64,000 nucleotides of DNA. Origin: Macrotis lagotis. Lineage: Eukaryota > Chordata > Mammalia > Peramelemorphia > Peramelidae. Every line of letters begins with the position of its first letter. The stretch's first letter is position 1. Made by a program: the position numbers and the translations under genes. The stretch lies in NCBI RefSeq assembly GCF_037893015.1, contig NC_133666.1, forward strand, positions 623,602,304 to 623,666,303, given 5' to 3'. Below are positions 22,330 to 33,626 of this stretch, one piece after another. Under the pieces are notes generated by a model, which saw only the letters and a list, made by a program, of their open reading frames with translations, searched no databases and had not been told where the DNA came from.

Positions 22330-22960
22330 CTACTCTCTTACAATCTAATGGCAGAGATGATATGTAAATAAATATATACAAAGCAAGCTATTTACAGGAT
22401 AAGTAGAAAGTAGTTAACAGAGTGAAGGCTAAAGAATTAAGAGACCTTGGGGAAATTTTGCTGTAGAAAGTGAAATTTTAGTTGGGACTTATAGGAGACC
22501 AAGGAGGTCAGAAGTTGGATCAGAGGAGGGAGAATGATCCAGATTTGGGGAGCAGACAGAGAAAATTCACAGACTTGACACTTGGAGTGTCTTGTTTGTG
22601 GAACAGCCAGGAGGTGAGGATCACAAGATCAAGATTTAAGAAATTGGAAAGATAGGACAGGACTAGGTTCTAAAGGGCTTTGAATACCAAATAGAGCATT
22701 TTAGATTTGTTCTAGAAGCAATAGGAAGCCACTGAATTTTAATAAATGGGTGTGGATGTGGGTGACAGGATCATATTGGTGCTTTAGAAAAAATCACATT
22801 AATGACTGAATGGATGAGGCATTGGAATAGGGTGAGACTTCAGGCAGACAGACCCATGAGCACACTATTGCAATAATCCAAATGTGGAGCTCATGTAGCC
22901 AGGCACAAAGTATTTTTAATGACAGAAGTATGAAATTAAATATAAAATTTGAAGAGCCTT
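22330..22960 (+). repeat. Ancient L2-like repeat
   Basis: Contains AAATATATACAAAGCAAGC, GTCTTGTTTGTGGAACAGCC, AAGGGCTTTGAATACC and GCAATAGGAAGCCACTGAA, a long conserved dispersed repeat of the L2 group. Diverged relative of 2870-3490. Confidence 0.5.
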
Positions 22961-23420
22961 GCTCTGGAGAGCTGCCGGTCATTGGAGAGAAGTCCCAGAT
23001 CCATTTAAGAAGTCAGGAAGATAAGGGGGCTGGAAGTGTAATTTGATAAATTATAGGGGAGAGAGCAAGACAGAGACAAAGAAACAGAGTCAGCAATTTT
23101 TTGCAAGGTCAGATTTGGTATGATTCACTAAATATTGATCCAAAGCAAGGGTTCAATCTAAATGCTAGAAGTCAGAAATTGTCAGACTGATGGGGCTGAT
23201 AGGTGAGGAAGAGCTGAGGAAATTAAAGATGAGAAAGCAAAAGAAAGTGAGTCATTGTAAAAGAAAAGAGGTATAGAGATAAATTTGTCCAGGGAAGAAA
23301 TGGGTTAATTTACTCTAAAGCTGAAAACAGGAGATGGTAGAATGAATATCCTCATTGGGGGACAGGTGGCGGGTGGGGAGACAACAATTTCTAGAAAATC
23401 CAAAAAACAAATCATGGGTA

Positions 23421-23705
23421 TTAGGTTTTAAGGTCTTGCTTCTTTCTGGAGAGTTGAAGTGTCATTGGAGAGACTATCTCCAATTCATAGACAGCAAGAT
23501 GAGCATCAGATAGACCAGGAAGCGAAGCAATTGAAGTATCCCTGGAATCAAGAGGTGAAGAATGTTTAACCTGGAGGAATGAACCCAATAAATGAAGCCT
23601 TTTAGTTAATCCCTGGTAGGGGTAGTGAAGATAACTTGGTAAGGATTGTCCACTTTGGACAGTTTGTTTTCTAGGTTGTTCAGGAAGGAGCTTCAGTAGG
23701 GTCAC
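23421..23705 (-). pseudogene. ERV integrase C-terminal fragment
   Basis: The ERV origin is clearest in the duplicate at 53930-54136, where the same sequence reads YQVMFTTPTSDKLKG and an H-x-x-RLK motif, the SH3-like end of gammaretroviral integrase. Here the first part is shifted out of frame. Confidence 0.5.
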
Positions 23706-23759
23706 AAGTCTGGAGAGGAATTACATCTGGATAATAACAATGTTTGTCCCTCATTTTCT

Positions 23760-23990
23760 TTTTTAAAAATGTTTATTTATTTAAGGCAATGAATTTATGT
23801 GACTTTCCCAAGGTCACACAGCTAGGCAATTACTTTTTTTAAATAATAAGATAACTTTTTTTTGTTTTTTCAAGGCAATGGGGTTAAGTAACTTCCCCAA
23901 GGTAATTATTGTCTAAGGTCAAATCTGAACTCAGGTCCTCCTGATGCCAGGGCTGGTGATCTATCCACTGTTCCACCTAGCTGCCCCTGT
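23760..23990 (-). repeat. Two CORE/MAR1-like SINE copies, partial and full
   Basis: A truncated antisense copy (23760-23832) is followed by a longer one (about 23855-23990). Both are also present at the end of duplication copy B, where the second is cut at about 54466. Confidence 0.7.
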
Positions 23991-24262
23991 CCTTCATTCT
24001 CAAAGAAAAACACAGGATTTGAGAGAGTGCTATGCTAAGTCAGCAGCCTCACTTTCTCCTGCAGAGCCATCTGGATGCAGTGTCCAGATATGAATATGGA
24101 TGACTGTAAATGGCCCTGGATGGGGGGGGGGGGGCAAGTCAGGTTAAGTGACTTGTCAAGGTAACATAGCTAATTAGTGTTACTTATCTGAGGTCAAATT
24201 CAAATTCTGGCCTCGTGACTCCAAGGTAAATGCTCTTTTTACTGCACCACCTAGCTGCCCTT
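23991..24262 (+). repeat. SINE of the second family
   Basis: TGTCCTTCATTCTCAAAG start, AGAGCCATCTGGATGCAGTG module and CACCTAGCTGCCC end; contains a poly-G run at about 24122-24134. Confidence 0.65.
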
Positions 24263-24364
24263 ACATCTGGAAAGGGGAAGGGAAGAGTTCTGTCAGCATG
24301 ATCCCTCAGGAGATGTCTTGTGAGGATAAATGTGGGAATGTTGAACCCAATAGAAAGACCAGGT

Positions 24365-24553
24365 TCAGGTGGTTAAATACCAAAGAGGAAAGAGGAAAGG
24401 ACGTCCATACATGAGTTCAAAGGGGCTCAAAACCAAGGGCTGTGAAGAGTGGCTCAAATCCTGTCCAGTACAAGAGGAAGAAGGGAAACCCAGTCTGTAT
24501 TCCAAAGATAATTTAGTTAAATGTGATTTTAAGATAGAATTTGCCTTCTCCAC
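24365..24553 (-). pseudogene. ERV integrase fragment
   Basis: Minus-strand reading contains KSHLTKLSLE and LSPFELMYGRPF, the conserved end of the retroviral integrase core. It is directly preceded by capsid sequence. Confidence 0.65.
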
Positions 24554-24558
24554 TTTAC

Positions 24559-24800
24559 CTAAGGAACTAGGGTCTCATCATTAGTCTTACAAGTGGGAAA
24601 AATAACATAAAGATTTCTCCATGTCAGGTCATAGCTTACAGTAAGATAATGAAATTCCTTTGAAAATTGAGAGGGATCAGTAAAATGAGGACCAAAGCAT
24701 TTTTCAATTTGACTGAGGTCATGCATCCCGACAGGTTCACCTTCAGGACCTACCACTTCATGAAGAGGGAAGGATAGGCCAGGAGCAAAGAGAAGACAGG
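24559..24800 (-). pseudogene. ERV Gag capsid fragment
   Basis: The minus strand reads LSQIEK, FTDPSQF and LTVSYDLTW, a gammaretroviral capsid N-terminal signature. The fragment ends abruptly and is followed directly by integrase sequence, so capsid and pol are joined by a deletion. Confidence 0.65.
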
Positions 24801-25139
24801 ACCAGAGTCTGAAGAAAATATGAAAGAGAGGGAGAAGTTGTAATGGTTAAAGAAGAAAAATATCTGGGACAGAAAAAATAGTATTGTTGTGGCCACATTC
24901 ATCAAAAGACTTGAGATGGAATCAGGTGAGGAGGAGTATAGGAAGGGGGAAAGAAGAGTGGGGTTGAAAGGAGGGCAACTTTCAGAGTATGGTCTGGAGA
25001 TGCAGTAGAAGGGACTGAGGGGTCTGATATACTCAATTTGGGAAGTCTTGATTGGAGTAAAAGAATTTGGGTGGTGGAGATGTATTCATATAGGGGAGGG
25101 TGCCACATTAGTTCAAAAAACAACTGGACTATGCAATCT

Positions 25140-25270
25140 CACTCCATTAACCTTGCCTTTGACACAGATTATTTAGGTCAGTGAGGTTGGCATAATCAAA
25201 GGTCCTCTCGGGTGGCCATGTCTCCCCATAATCCAATTTATCACTATATGGTGGAAAGAAAGACAAGCTG
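25140..25270 (-). pseudogene. ERV Gag matrix fragment
   Basis: The minus strand reads a short matrix-like segment including WPPERTFDYANL and LNNLCQRQG. It has two in-frame stops. The tryptophan-proline motif is typical of gammaretroviral matrix. It cannot encode a working protein. Confidence 0.55.
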
Positions 25271-25429
25271 TTTAGGCGGCGTTGGGGATCTGTTTCAGAT
25301 TTTTGAGGGCACATCACAGTTGAGTGTCTGTGGTGTTTTTGAAATTTAAGATCCCCATGAAAATGAATACTAGGAGAGCTGAAAATCCACAGAGTAGCTC
25401 AGTCGCTATAACTCAGACCAATGTGGTGG

Positions 25430-26050
25430 GGGTGGGGGGTCCACTAAGTTTTGGTTTACACAGAGAAACTCTTCTGAAGTGGCCAGAGTGAGTAGGAGGA
25501 CTGGTAGTAGTTGTCCTTAAATACCAGAAGAGTATTGTGAGAGTTCCTATAGTCAACATCAGGGAGTTATCCCTAGCTTGCTACTGCAACTCACTGCTTC
25601 CCTGGTAGCAAGCCTTCAGGATTCCCTATCACTCCTCTCCCAGGTTTTAGCACCATAGAGAAGGTCAAAAGGGCAAACCTCCAGTAAAAAGGAAGATAAT
25701 TCTATAAATGAAAATGAATGCAAAGTTGTTCAGTGAGGAAAGTTCAGTGAGTTGGTCTGAGTAGACTCCAGCAGTGGGTGGCGGGGAGAGCAAGTTGTTT
25801 TATAGGGTATGGGATATAGAAGGTAGGGTGATATGGTCTCTGTAGGAACTGAGAGCCATTTGGGGGCCTCATGGAGGATGTGTTTTGTTGGGAGAGGGGT
25901 CACTAAGGTGAGATTGAGAATTTGGAGTTTCCATGGAGGCAAGAGTTCATGTTCTCAGGAAAGTATATTCAATGAGACTATACTGGGCAAGAGTAAAACT
26001 CAAGCCTGGATCCAACAAGAAGATAATGTCCTGTTCATTCTGAAAGAATG
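25430..26050 (-). other. Probable ERV leader/LTR-derived sequence
   Basis: Lies just upstream (minus sense) of the matrix fragment and contains a CCCTATAAAAC box at about 25795-25806 (minus). Clear LTR ends and a primer-binding site were not found. Confidence 0.3.
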
Positions 26051-26059
26051 ATGGGTCCT

Positions 26060-26218
26060 GGGCAGCTAGTTGGTACAATGGATAGAGCACTGGCCCTGGA
26101 GTCAGGAGGACCTGAATTCAAATACAACTTCAGGTACTTAATAATTAAATAGCTGTGTGACCATCAGCAAATCATTTAACCCCATTGCCTTGCAAAAACA
26201 AAAGCAAAAAAAAAAAAA
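26060..26218 (+). repeat. CORE/MAR1-like SINE with 14-bp target duplication
   Basis: Flanked by GAATGATGGGTCCT (26046-26059) and GAACGAAGGGTCCT (26219-26232), two mismatches. Confidence 0.85.
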
Positions 26219-26232
26219 GAACGAAGGGTCCT

Positions 26233-26740
26233 CTGAAGGTAGAGTCTTGCTATGTGGGGACAATTCCAGTGCCACTTGTTATGAAATAAGACCCTTCTAT
26301 TTTTTAACCCTCTGGAACTTCTTATGAGCAGGTAAGAATTACACTATCCTAAACTGTATTCTGAGGGAATTGAGGGGATTAGTACTGAAAATAGTCAATT
26401 GTGGGCATTGAGTGAACCACATTAAGTCCATTCTGAAGCTAGCTCAGCTGCCTTTCTATTGAATTATGACTCTAGTCCAGTTTCTGTCCTGTAAAAAAAC
26501 TTTATTCAATTGTAGGACTTGGGAGAAACCTTATTGTATTGTTTAAAATTAGTCCTGCATGGCTGGAACCTAGACCACCTCTCCTTAGTGTTCATGCACT
26601 CTTAGCTAAGGACCTAGGTTGCACTGATCAGAAATTCAGTCAGATCCAAAGACTGATATAAGGAAATTTCTTGCAATTGTACATTAAAGGAATTCATATG
26701 ATTTTTCTGAATATTGTCCCATACCAATATGTTTCCATGT
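26233..26740. other. Unassigned; possible LTR piece
   Basis: The minus strand has a TTGAATAAAG polyadenylation-like string near 26500 next to the gamma-type ERV, which would fit a 5' LTR, but no ends could be fixed. Confidence 0.25.
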
Positions 26741-26744
26741 TCCT

Positions 26745-27260
26745 TTTTTCCCCCTTATATTTTTTTATTATATTAATACATATTTATGGAATAAAACAAA
26801 CATTTCTATAGAAGTACAATAAAAAGATGACTATACATGAAACTGAAAATCAACTATGCACAACTTGCTATTCCTTTCAAATATACAAAAAATTATCATG
26901 CAAATTTTTTTCTCCTTTTTTATTCCCATCCTGCCCTAGAGATGGTAACCATTAGAGCCAAATAGGTTTATATTTGTGTCTGTGCATGTTTGTGCATGTA
27001 AAATTATATATATATATATATACATGTACTTTTATTTATCAACTCTTTCTCTGGATGCAGATAGCACCTATTTTCGTATGTCCTTGATAATTAATTAAAG
27101 TTTTTATATTAATCAAAATAACTCATTCAAAGTCATTCTTAAAACAATACAGACATAGACATGGTATTTCTAAGTCAAAGGGTTATAGGTAGTTTAATAA
27201 CTCTTTGGACATCATTCTAGATAGCTCTCTAAAATGGTCAGATCAGTTCACAATTCTAAT
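26745..27260 (-). mobile_element. L1 3' region, antisense
   Basis: A/T-rich 3' UTR-like sequence followed by TCAAAGGGTTATAGGTAG and TCTAGATAGCTCTCTAAAATGG, which is the antisense end of L1 ORF2. Contains a TA microsatellite at about 27004-27023. Confidence 0.5.
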
Positions 27261-27591
27261 GTTTCAGATTTTCTTATACTTTTCCTATTTTTATTATTCT
27301 ATTTATTCTATTTTCAATATTTTATTTCTATTTCATTACTCAATTTATTCTGTTTTATTTTATTCTATTTTTATTTTTCTGTATTATTTATTTTTGTTTT
27401 ATTTATTGTTTTTAATCATAGAATCATTGTCATTTGATTCTACTTGTCCGATTATATTTTTCAAGGAGGTATTTTCTTCCTTAAGATTTTGAATCTCTTA
27501 GCTAACTTTCTTTTCAAGATGTTGGAGAAAAGACAAGGATAGATATGAACTCTCCCCAAAAACCTTCTACATGCCTTTAAACTATGCTGTA

Positions 27592-27725
27592 GGGGTGGCT
27601 AGGTGGCGCCTTGGAGTCAGTAGTACCTGGGTTCAAATCCGGTCTCAGACACTTAATAATTACCTAGCTGTGTGACCTTGGGCAAGCCACTTAACCCCAT
27701 TTGCCTTGCAAAAACCTAAAAACAA
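27592..27725 (+). repeat. CORE/MAR1-like SINE with 13-bp perfect target duplication
   Basis: AAACTATGCTGTA flanks it at 27579-27591 and 27726-27738. The SINE has lost a short internal piece of its head (GGTGGCGCCTTGGAGTC). Confidence 0.9.
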
Positions 27726-28874
27726 AAACTATGCTGTAAAACAAATTGTGAAATGACAGAACCCACAAAAGAGCAGTGTGAAATATTTCATTTCAGTCAA
27801 ACATAACTTGGAGATTAGCAAGACAAGCCTGTCATACCAGGATAGGAATGGAGTACAGTCCAATACAGACCTTGCCAGCATAGATTGAGCCCAAGCAAAC
27901 CAGGAGAAGCCCTCAGGAGCCACTGAATTAAAAGAAGCCAAGGATGACTCTGAAAACTCTCAGCCCACTGATGGTAACAGGGTTAAACAACTTCTCAGGA
28001 GACTATGGGGCGGTCTCTTTGAGGATACTAGGGGCAGGATTCTATTGCTTTGCCCATCTTCAGATCTGGATCCCAGTTCTGGGTGATAGATCCAAAATGA
28101 GAAGTACTAGCACACTAAGCTTGAAGAGCAGGAAACCTAATCTCAATTCCAAGGAAAGAAAGAGTGCTTGTGATCACTCAAAAAGTCACACCTCTCTTCA
28201 GATCATATGATCTTTTAAGAACTCAAAAGGTACAGGTCCCTAGACATGGTTCTGAAAATAACTGCACAAAACCACTGAAGTTTGAACTGTAAGCAGAACT
28301 TCACAGTAGCAAAAAAGTTAAAAATCACAAATAGTCTAAAAAGAGCAAACAGAAAAAATTTAGATCATGAAGAATTACTGTGGTGACAAGGAACAACAAA
28401 ATGCACACTCAGAAGAAGACAAAAAATCAAAACTCCTACATCCAAAGCTTGCAAGAAAAATAGGAATGTGTCTTAGGCAGTAGATGAGCTAAAATACTAT
28501 TTTGAGAACATAATAAGAAAGGTAGAAGAAAAATTGAGGATAGAAATGAGTGTAATGCAAGAAAATCATGAAAAATGAGTCAACAATTTGATAGTCACCA
28601 AAAATGTTGAAGACAATATCACATTAACAAAACAGAATATCTTAAATGGTAAAAGGGGGATAAAAACCAAATGAGGAAAAGAATTCCTTGAAAAGCAGAA
28701 TTGGTCAAATGAAAAAAGAGGCATAAAAATTCACTGAGTTAAAAAACTCCTGAAAAAAACAAATTTGACCAAATGAAAAATGAGGTACAAAAATTCAATG
28801 AAGAAAATAATTCCTTAAAAATTAGAATTGAGCAAATGGAAGTTAATGACTTTAAAAGATATCAAAAAACAATA

Positions 28875-29031
28875 GGGGCGGCTAGGTGGTACAGTGGATA
28901 AAGCACAGGGCCTGGAGTCAGGAGTACTTGGGTTCAAATCCGGGCTCAGACACTTAATAATTACCTAGCTGTGTGGCCTTGGGCAAGCCACTTAACCCCG
29001 TTTGCCTTCCAAAAAAAAAAAAGAAAGAAAG
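28875..29031 (+). repeat. CORE/MAR1-like SINE with 8-bp target duplication
   Basis: AAACAATA flanks it at 28867-28874 and 29032-29039. Confidence 0.85.
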
Positions 29032-29130
29032 AAACAATAAAGACCAGAAGAATGAAAAAAATAGATGACAATGTGAAATATCTCAATGTAAAAATAATAA
29101 AAGTTATCTTTGGATTTGAAAAAGATCATA

Positions 29131-29537
29131 TTGTCATAAATGTGATGACATGACTTGCACATTTTGTTTATTATACTGAGAGGAGTGTTGTTGAAAGATA
29201 TCCTTCTCACTACCTTTTTCAAAACTATTTCACCCCTTAACTTGATTGATAGAAAATAGGACTTCTGGTGATATTTGGATTCTGGGGGAGTCCTTGGACT
29301 TAACTGTTTTAATTTCCTTCCCATATCAGTGAGGATCTAGAGCACTGCAATAATGCCAGGTAAGGCACAAAAATATGATTTCTTGGTGAAAAATTAGTGA
29401 TAATACTGTATATCCAAGCCTGACTCTCTTGATGGTCTAATGGTCTGTATATTGATTTTATGATAATACTCTTCTGTCATTGAGGAAAAGCTACTCTGTC
29501 TTACAAAACTGGTCACAATAGAGTATACCCAAAACCC
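29131..29537. other. No gene seen
   Basis: AT-rich sequence between L1 and the twin-primed LINE; nothing recognised. Confidence 0.5.
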
Positions 29538-29547
29538 TAATCATCAG

Positions 29548-30155
29548 TGCACAATCATCTGCAAACAGAAGATCATGCACCAACACTCCTTCCACTTTGG
29601 TCTTGGCATGTAGCCTTTTAAAGTTGAAGAATTTACCATTGGTACAGCAGCTGACCTTGAGGTCATGTTCATCCTTGGTGAAGGCATTTGATAACATGGT
29701 TGAAAACATTATGCTAAAAAGTATGGGAGCAAGGACACATCCTTGTTTCACTCCATTGGTGACTAGGAAGTCTGATGAGCATCATCCACTATTCGGAAGC
29801 TGGGTATGCATGCTGTCCTGAAATTGATATACAATAATGATGAACTCTGGGCAGACAATAATTTTCCACATGCCCTCATGACTGATGGCATCAAAAGCCT
29901 TGGTCAGATCTAGAAATATATATAGACTTCTGTTCTGTTTCTGGCATTTTCCTGGAGTTGTCAGTCAACAAACTCCATAACAACCCTTTCTGAAGTCACA
30001 CTGGCTCTCAGGGAGATGATCATCTTCCAAGTGAAGGATCAGCCTATTGAGGAGGACTCTGGTAAAAATCTTGCCAGTGATGACTAAAAGAAAAATACCC
30101 CTATGATTGTCACAGTATAATCTGTCCCCTTTACCTTTATAGAGATGGACAATGG
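29548..30155 (-). pseudogene. LINE reverse transcriptase, N-terminal and palm part (inverted)
   Basis: The minus strand reads KQGCVLAPILFS and LLFADDCAL, reverse-transcriptase motifs including the two catalytic aspartates. Earlier codons are frameshifted. The segment stops within two codons after FADDCA, where the inversion begins. Confidence 0.75.
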
Positions 30156-31010
30156 AAGCTGATCCACAAAGTATGGATCAATTATCTGCTGCTTCTGCTA
30201 ATTTTGGTCTAATAATTAACACCAAGAAAACACAGGTGCTTCAACAGCTAGTACCACAGCATCCCTATGAGGAAACACCAATCACAACAAATGGAGAAGC
30301 TGAGTGCTGTGGACAAGTTCACTTACCTTGGCAGTGTCCTTTCCACTGAGGTATACATTGACACAGATTTAGCTCAGTATTTGGAAGACTCCAAAAGAAA
30401 AGTGTGGGAGAGAAGAGATAGTAGACTGCCTACCAAACTGAAGATCTACATATCCACTTTGCTGATCTCATTCCTATATACCTGTGAAACCTGGACAGTC
30501 TACCAGCACCATGTCAGGAAACTGAATAGGTTCCATTTAAATTGTATCAGTTACCAGACACTGAGGTCCTTTCTCAAGCTAAACTGTATAACATTCCAAC
30601 ATTAATACAGAGAGTGCAACTAAGATGGACTGGACATGTTGATAGAATGCCAGACATATGCTTGCAAAAAAAAAACTCTTTTATAGAGAACTCATACAGG
30701 GCAAGGGCTCACAAGGTGGTCAGAAGAAGTGACACTGAGACCTGAACATCTCATTGAAGAACTTCAGAATTGATTGGATAGTATGGGAAACCCTGGTACC
30801 ATCATCCAGCATGGTGAGCCCTCATCAGAGCAGGTGCTACACCATATGAGGAAGGCAGAATCGAAGTAGCTCAAGAAAAATGTGACATTCATAAATTTAG
30901 AGTACCCACCTCAGGTGTTCACATGAACTATTTGTGCCCAGCTTGTGGTAGAGCATTCCAAGCTCATATTGGTCTGATCAGCCATAGTCAGACACATTGT
31001 AATTTATCTC
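30156..31010 (+). pseudogene. LINE reverse transcriptase, thumb to C-terminal finger
   Basis: The plus strand reads NTKKTQ, FTYLGSVLS, YTCETWT, LRWTGHVDRMPD in order over shifting frames, and at 30937-31000 a C-terminal finger of the form C-x2-C-x12-H-x3-H (CPACGRAFQAHIGLISHSQTH without its last residues counted). Homologous finger remnants are at 58.5 and 62.1 kb. Confidence 0.75.
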
Positions 31011-31081
31011 AAATATAGTGATGTCATTTTGGTCCTCTCTGATAATGAAGGACAAGAACTAAGCAACCAAATAATCATCAG

Positions 31082-31500
31082 AATAAGGGTATTATGGACT
31101 ATTCAAAAGTATGATATGATTGATGAAGTTTTTAACAAGCTTTCAATAGTAGGACAAAGCCAGCTTGCCACTCAGAGGTTTATGCTTCTCAGCTCTGTTA
31201 GTAAAGTCACCAGAGCTTGAACTCACTAGACACTGCTAGAACCAAGAGGTTTCAGGGTGGCCCTGTCCTTCACAAATGAAAGAGAACTTTCCCCAGTGCT
31301 CCCACTCACTTCTCCAGAATTAGTCCAAAATGCCTCCTGGGTGCCAAGAGGTCTCATCTCTGCCAGTCCAGAGCCAAGGATCTGACTCCTTTTTGGATTG
31401 ACTGAGGACAACAAAGGTCATCACCCACAAAGGTGCTGGAGCAGCAGAGGCTGTTGTGGTGGTGAGGGTTATAAGGGATCAAGCCACCAAAGCTGGTACC
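31082..31500. other. No gene seen
   Basis: Mixed sequence. From about 31410 a short plus-strand frame rich in Gly, Ala and Val could be a processed-pseudogene scrap, but no family could be named. Confidence 0.35.
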
Positions 31501-31737
31501 TCACACCTGGCATCTTCCTGATAACTGACCTAGAAAATAGAACTAGGAGAGATAATTTAAAAATTGCTAGAGTACTTGAAAGCCATGATCAAAAAAGAGC
31601 CTAGAAATCATCTTTTGAGAAATTATCAAGGCAAACTGCACTGTCTTCTGGAACAAGATAGTAAAATAGAAATATAAAGAATCCACCAATCACCTCCTGA
31701 GAAAGATCCCAAAATGAAAACTTCCAGGAATGTTATT
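31500..31737 (+). mobile_element. L1 ORF1 fragment, sense
   Basis: Reads DLENRTRRDNLKIARVLESH, the start of the ORF1 RNA-recognition domain, then loses frame. Confidence 0.65.
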
Positions 31738-33170
31738 TCTTTATTTTTAAAGGTTTTATTTATTTTGAGTTTTACAATTTTCCCCCTAATTTTACTTCCC
31801 TCCTCCCACCCACCATAGAAGGTAATTTGTCAGTCTTTACATTGTTTCCATAGTATACATTGATGCAAATTGAATGTGATGAGAAAGAGAAATCATATCC
31901 TTAAGGAAGAAATATAAAGTATAAGAAATAGCAAAATCAGACAAAAGATATCAGTTTTTTCCCCTAAATTAAAGCTAATAGTCTTTGGTCTTTGTTCAAA
32001 CTCCACTGTTGTTTCTCTGGATACAGATGGTATTCTCCATTGTAGACAGCCCCAAATTGTCCCTGATGGTTGCACTGATGGAATGAGCAAGTCCATCAAG
32101 GTTGATCATTACCCCCATGTTGCTGTTAGGGTGTACAGTGTTTTTCTGATTCTGCTCATCTCACTCAGCATCAGTTCATGCAAATCTCTCCAGGTTTCCC
32201 TGAATTCCCATCCCTCCTAGTTTCTAATAGAACAGTAGTGTTCCATGACATACATATACCACAGTTTGATAAGCCATTCCCCAACTGAGGGACATTTACT
32301 TGATCTCCAATTTTTTGCCACCACAAACAGGGCTGCTATGAATATTTTTGTAGAAGTGATTCTTTTTACCCTTTTTCATCATCTCTTCAGGGTATAGACC
32401 CAGGAGTGGTATTGCTGGATATGGACATTTTTGTTGCCCTTTGGGCGTAGTTCCAAATTTCTCTCCAGAAAGGTTGGATGAATTCACAGTTCCACCAACA
32501 ATGTAATAGTGTCCCAGATTTCCCACAACCCTTCCAACAATGATCATTTTCCTTTGTGATCATATTGGACAATCTGAAAGGTGTGAGGTGGTACCTCAAA
32601 GAAGCTTCAACTTGCATTTATTTCTCTAATAAGTAATTATTTAGAGCAATTTTTCATATGACTATAGATTGCTTTGATCTCCTCATCTGTAAATTGTCTT
32701 TGCATATCCTTTGACCATTTGTGAATTGGGGAATGGCTTTTTTTTTAAATATGACAGGGGTGGCTAGGTGGCCCAATGAACAGAGCACTGGGCCTGCAGG
32801 CAGGAGTACCTGAGTTCAAATCCAGCCTCAGACACTTAATACTTACCTAATTGTGTGGCCTTGGGCAAGCCACTTAACCCCATTTGACTTGCAAAAAGTA
32901 AAAAAAAAGGAATATAACAGTTCTCTGCATATTTTAGAAATGAATCTTTTGTCAGAAACATTACTTGTAAAGATTGTTTCCCAGTTTATGACATTTCTTT
33001 TGATCTTGGTTACAGTGGTTTTGTCTCTGCAAAAGCTTTTTAATTTAATGTAATCAAAATATCTAGTTTGTTTTTGGTGATGTTATCCATCTCTTCCTTA
33101 TTCATAAACTGCTTCTCTTTCCATAGATCTGTCAGATATATTCTAAGATCAGTTAGCATTGCTTAAACCA
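31738..33170 (-). mobile_element. L1 3' UTR and ORF2 C-terminus, antisense, 5'-truncated
   Basis: Runs from the antisense poly-A end through 3' UTR into the ORF2 C-terminus (minus strand reads ENDHCWKGCGKSGTLLHCWW, a cysteine motif near the ORF2 end) and breaks off at about 33170. It is highly similar to the 3' part of the L1 at 47.5 kb. A SINE interrupts it. Confidence 0.8.
32758..32910 (+). repeat. CORE/MAR1-like SINE with 10-bp target duplication
   Basis: AATATGACAG (32748-32757) and AATATAACAG (32911-32920) flank it, within L1 ORF2. Confidence 0.85.
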
Positions 33171-33237
33171 TCATTTCTTGTGCAAGATCGGAGTGGGGAA
33201 GGTGTAAGGAAAAATGACTGGAATATAAAAACAAAAG

Positions 33238-33451
33238 GTGGGAGAGAGAGAGAGAGAGAGGAAATAAGAAGGAGGAGGAGGAGGAGGAGGAGGAGGAGGA
33301 GGAGGAGGAGGAGGAGACCAAGACCAAGGACAAGAAGAACAAGAAGAACAAGAAAGAGAAAAGGATGGGAAGGAGTAAGGGAGGGAGGGAGGGAGGGAGG
33401 AAGGAAGGAAGGAAGGAAGGAAGGAAGGAAGAGAGGGAGGGGAGGGAGGAC

Positions 33452-33491
<40 letters not shown>

Positions 33492-33575
33492 CAAAGGAAG
33501 GGGAGGGAGGAAGCAAGGGAGAGAAAGAGAAAAAAAAGAAAAAGAGAGAAAGAGAATTGACGAAGGAAGGAAGGG

Positions 33576-33626
<51 letters not shown>

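Larger units (their letters stand above)
18784..23975. repeat. Segmental duplication, copy A (complete)
   Basis: The sequence from CTGCTCCATAGTTAATATGC onward is repeated in the same orientation at 52.34-54.47 kb. Matching runs include the L1 scrap near 19.1 kb, the GTAGGTAGGCAACA region, the SINE at 19.75 kb, the TGAGGGATGCGACTGGAG region, and then 23.03-23.97 kb. Copy B lacks 20.10-23.03 kb. Copy A holds the CpG block and probable first exon of the IgV gene; copy B does not. Confidence 0.8.
23400..25300 (-). mobile_element. Gamma-type (class I) ERV remnant with internal deletion
   Basis: In minus-strand order the region carries pieces of Gag matrix (25.27-25.14 kb), a proline/serine-rich p12-like part (25.12-24.90), capsid (24.80-24.56), integrase (24.55-24.37) and the integrase C-terminal domain (23.70-23.42). 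Protease, reverse transcriptase and RNase H are missing between capsid and integrase. Three SINE insertions split the integrase pieces. No intact gene remains. Leader or LTR sequence may extend to about 26.7 kb. Confidence 0.65.
27500..29130 (+). mobile_element. L1 5' UTR and ORF1 region, sense
   Basis: Starts around TTCAAGATGTTGGAGAAAAG, close to the L1 5' end seen at 61.65 kb, then runs into A-rich ORF1 coiled-coil sequence with repeated GAATTGGTCAAATG-AAAA units. Frames are broken. Two SINEs are inserted. Confidence 0.6.
29548..31071. mobile_element. Non-L1 LINE insertion with inverted 5' half (twin priming)
   Basis: The left part (29548 to about 30155) reads reverse-transcriptase sequence on the minus strand, ending at the catalytic FADD box. 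The right part (about 30156-31071) reads the rest of the same protein on the plus strand, from a few codons after FADD to the C-terminal finger and 3' end. The whole is bounded by a perfect 10-bp direct repeat TAATCATCAG at 29538-29547 and 31072-31081. This is the structure made by twin priming. The clade is not L1; RTE/CR1-like is likely. Confidence 0.8.
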
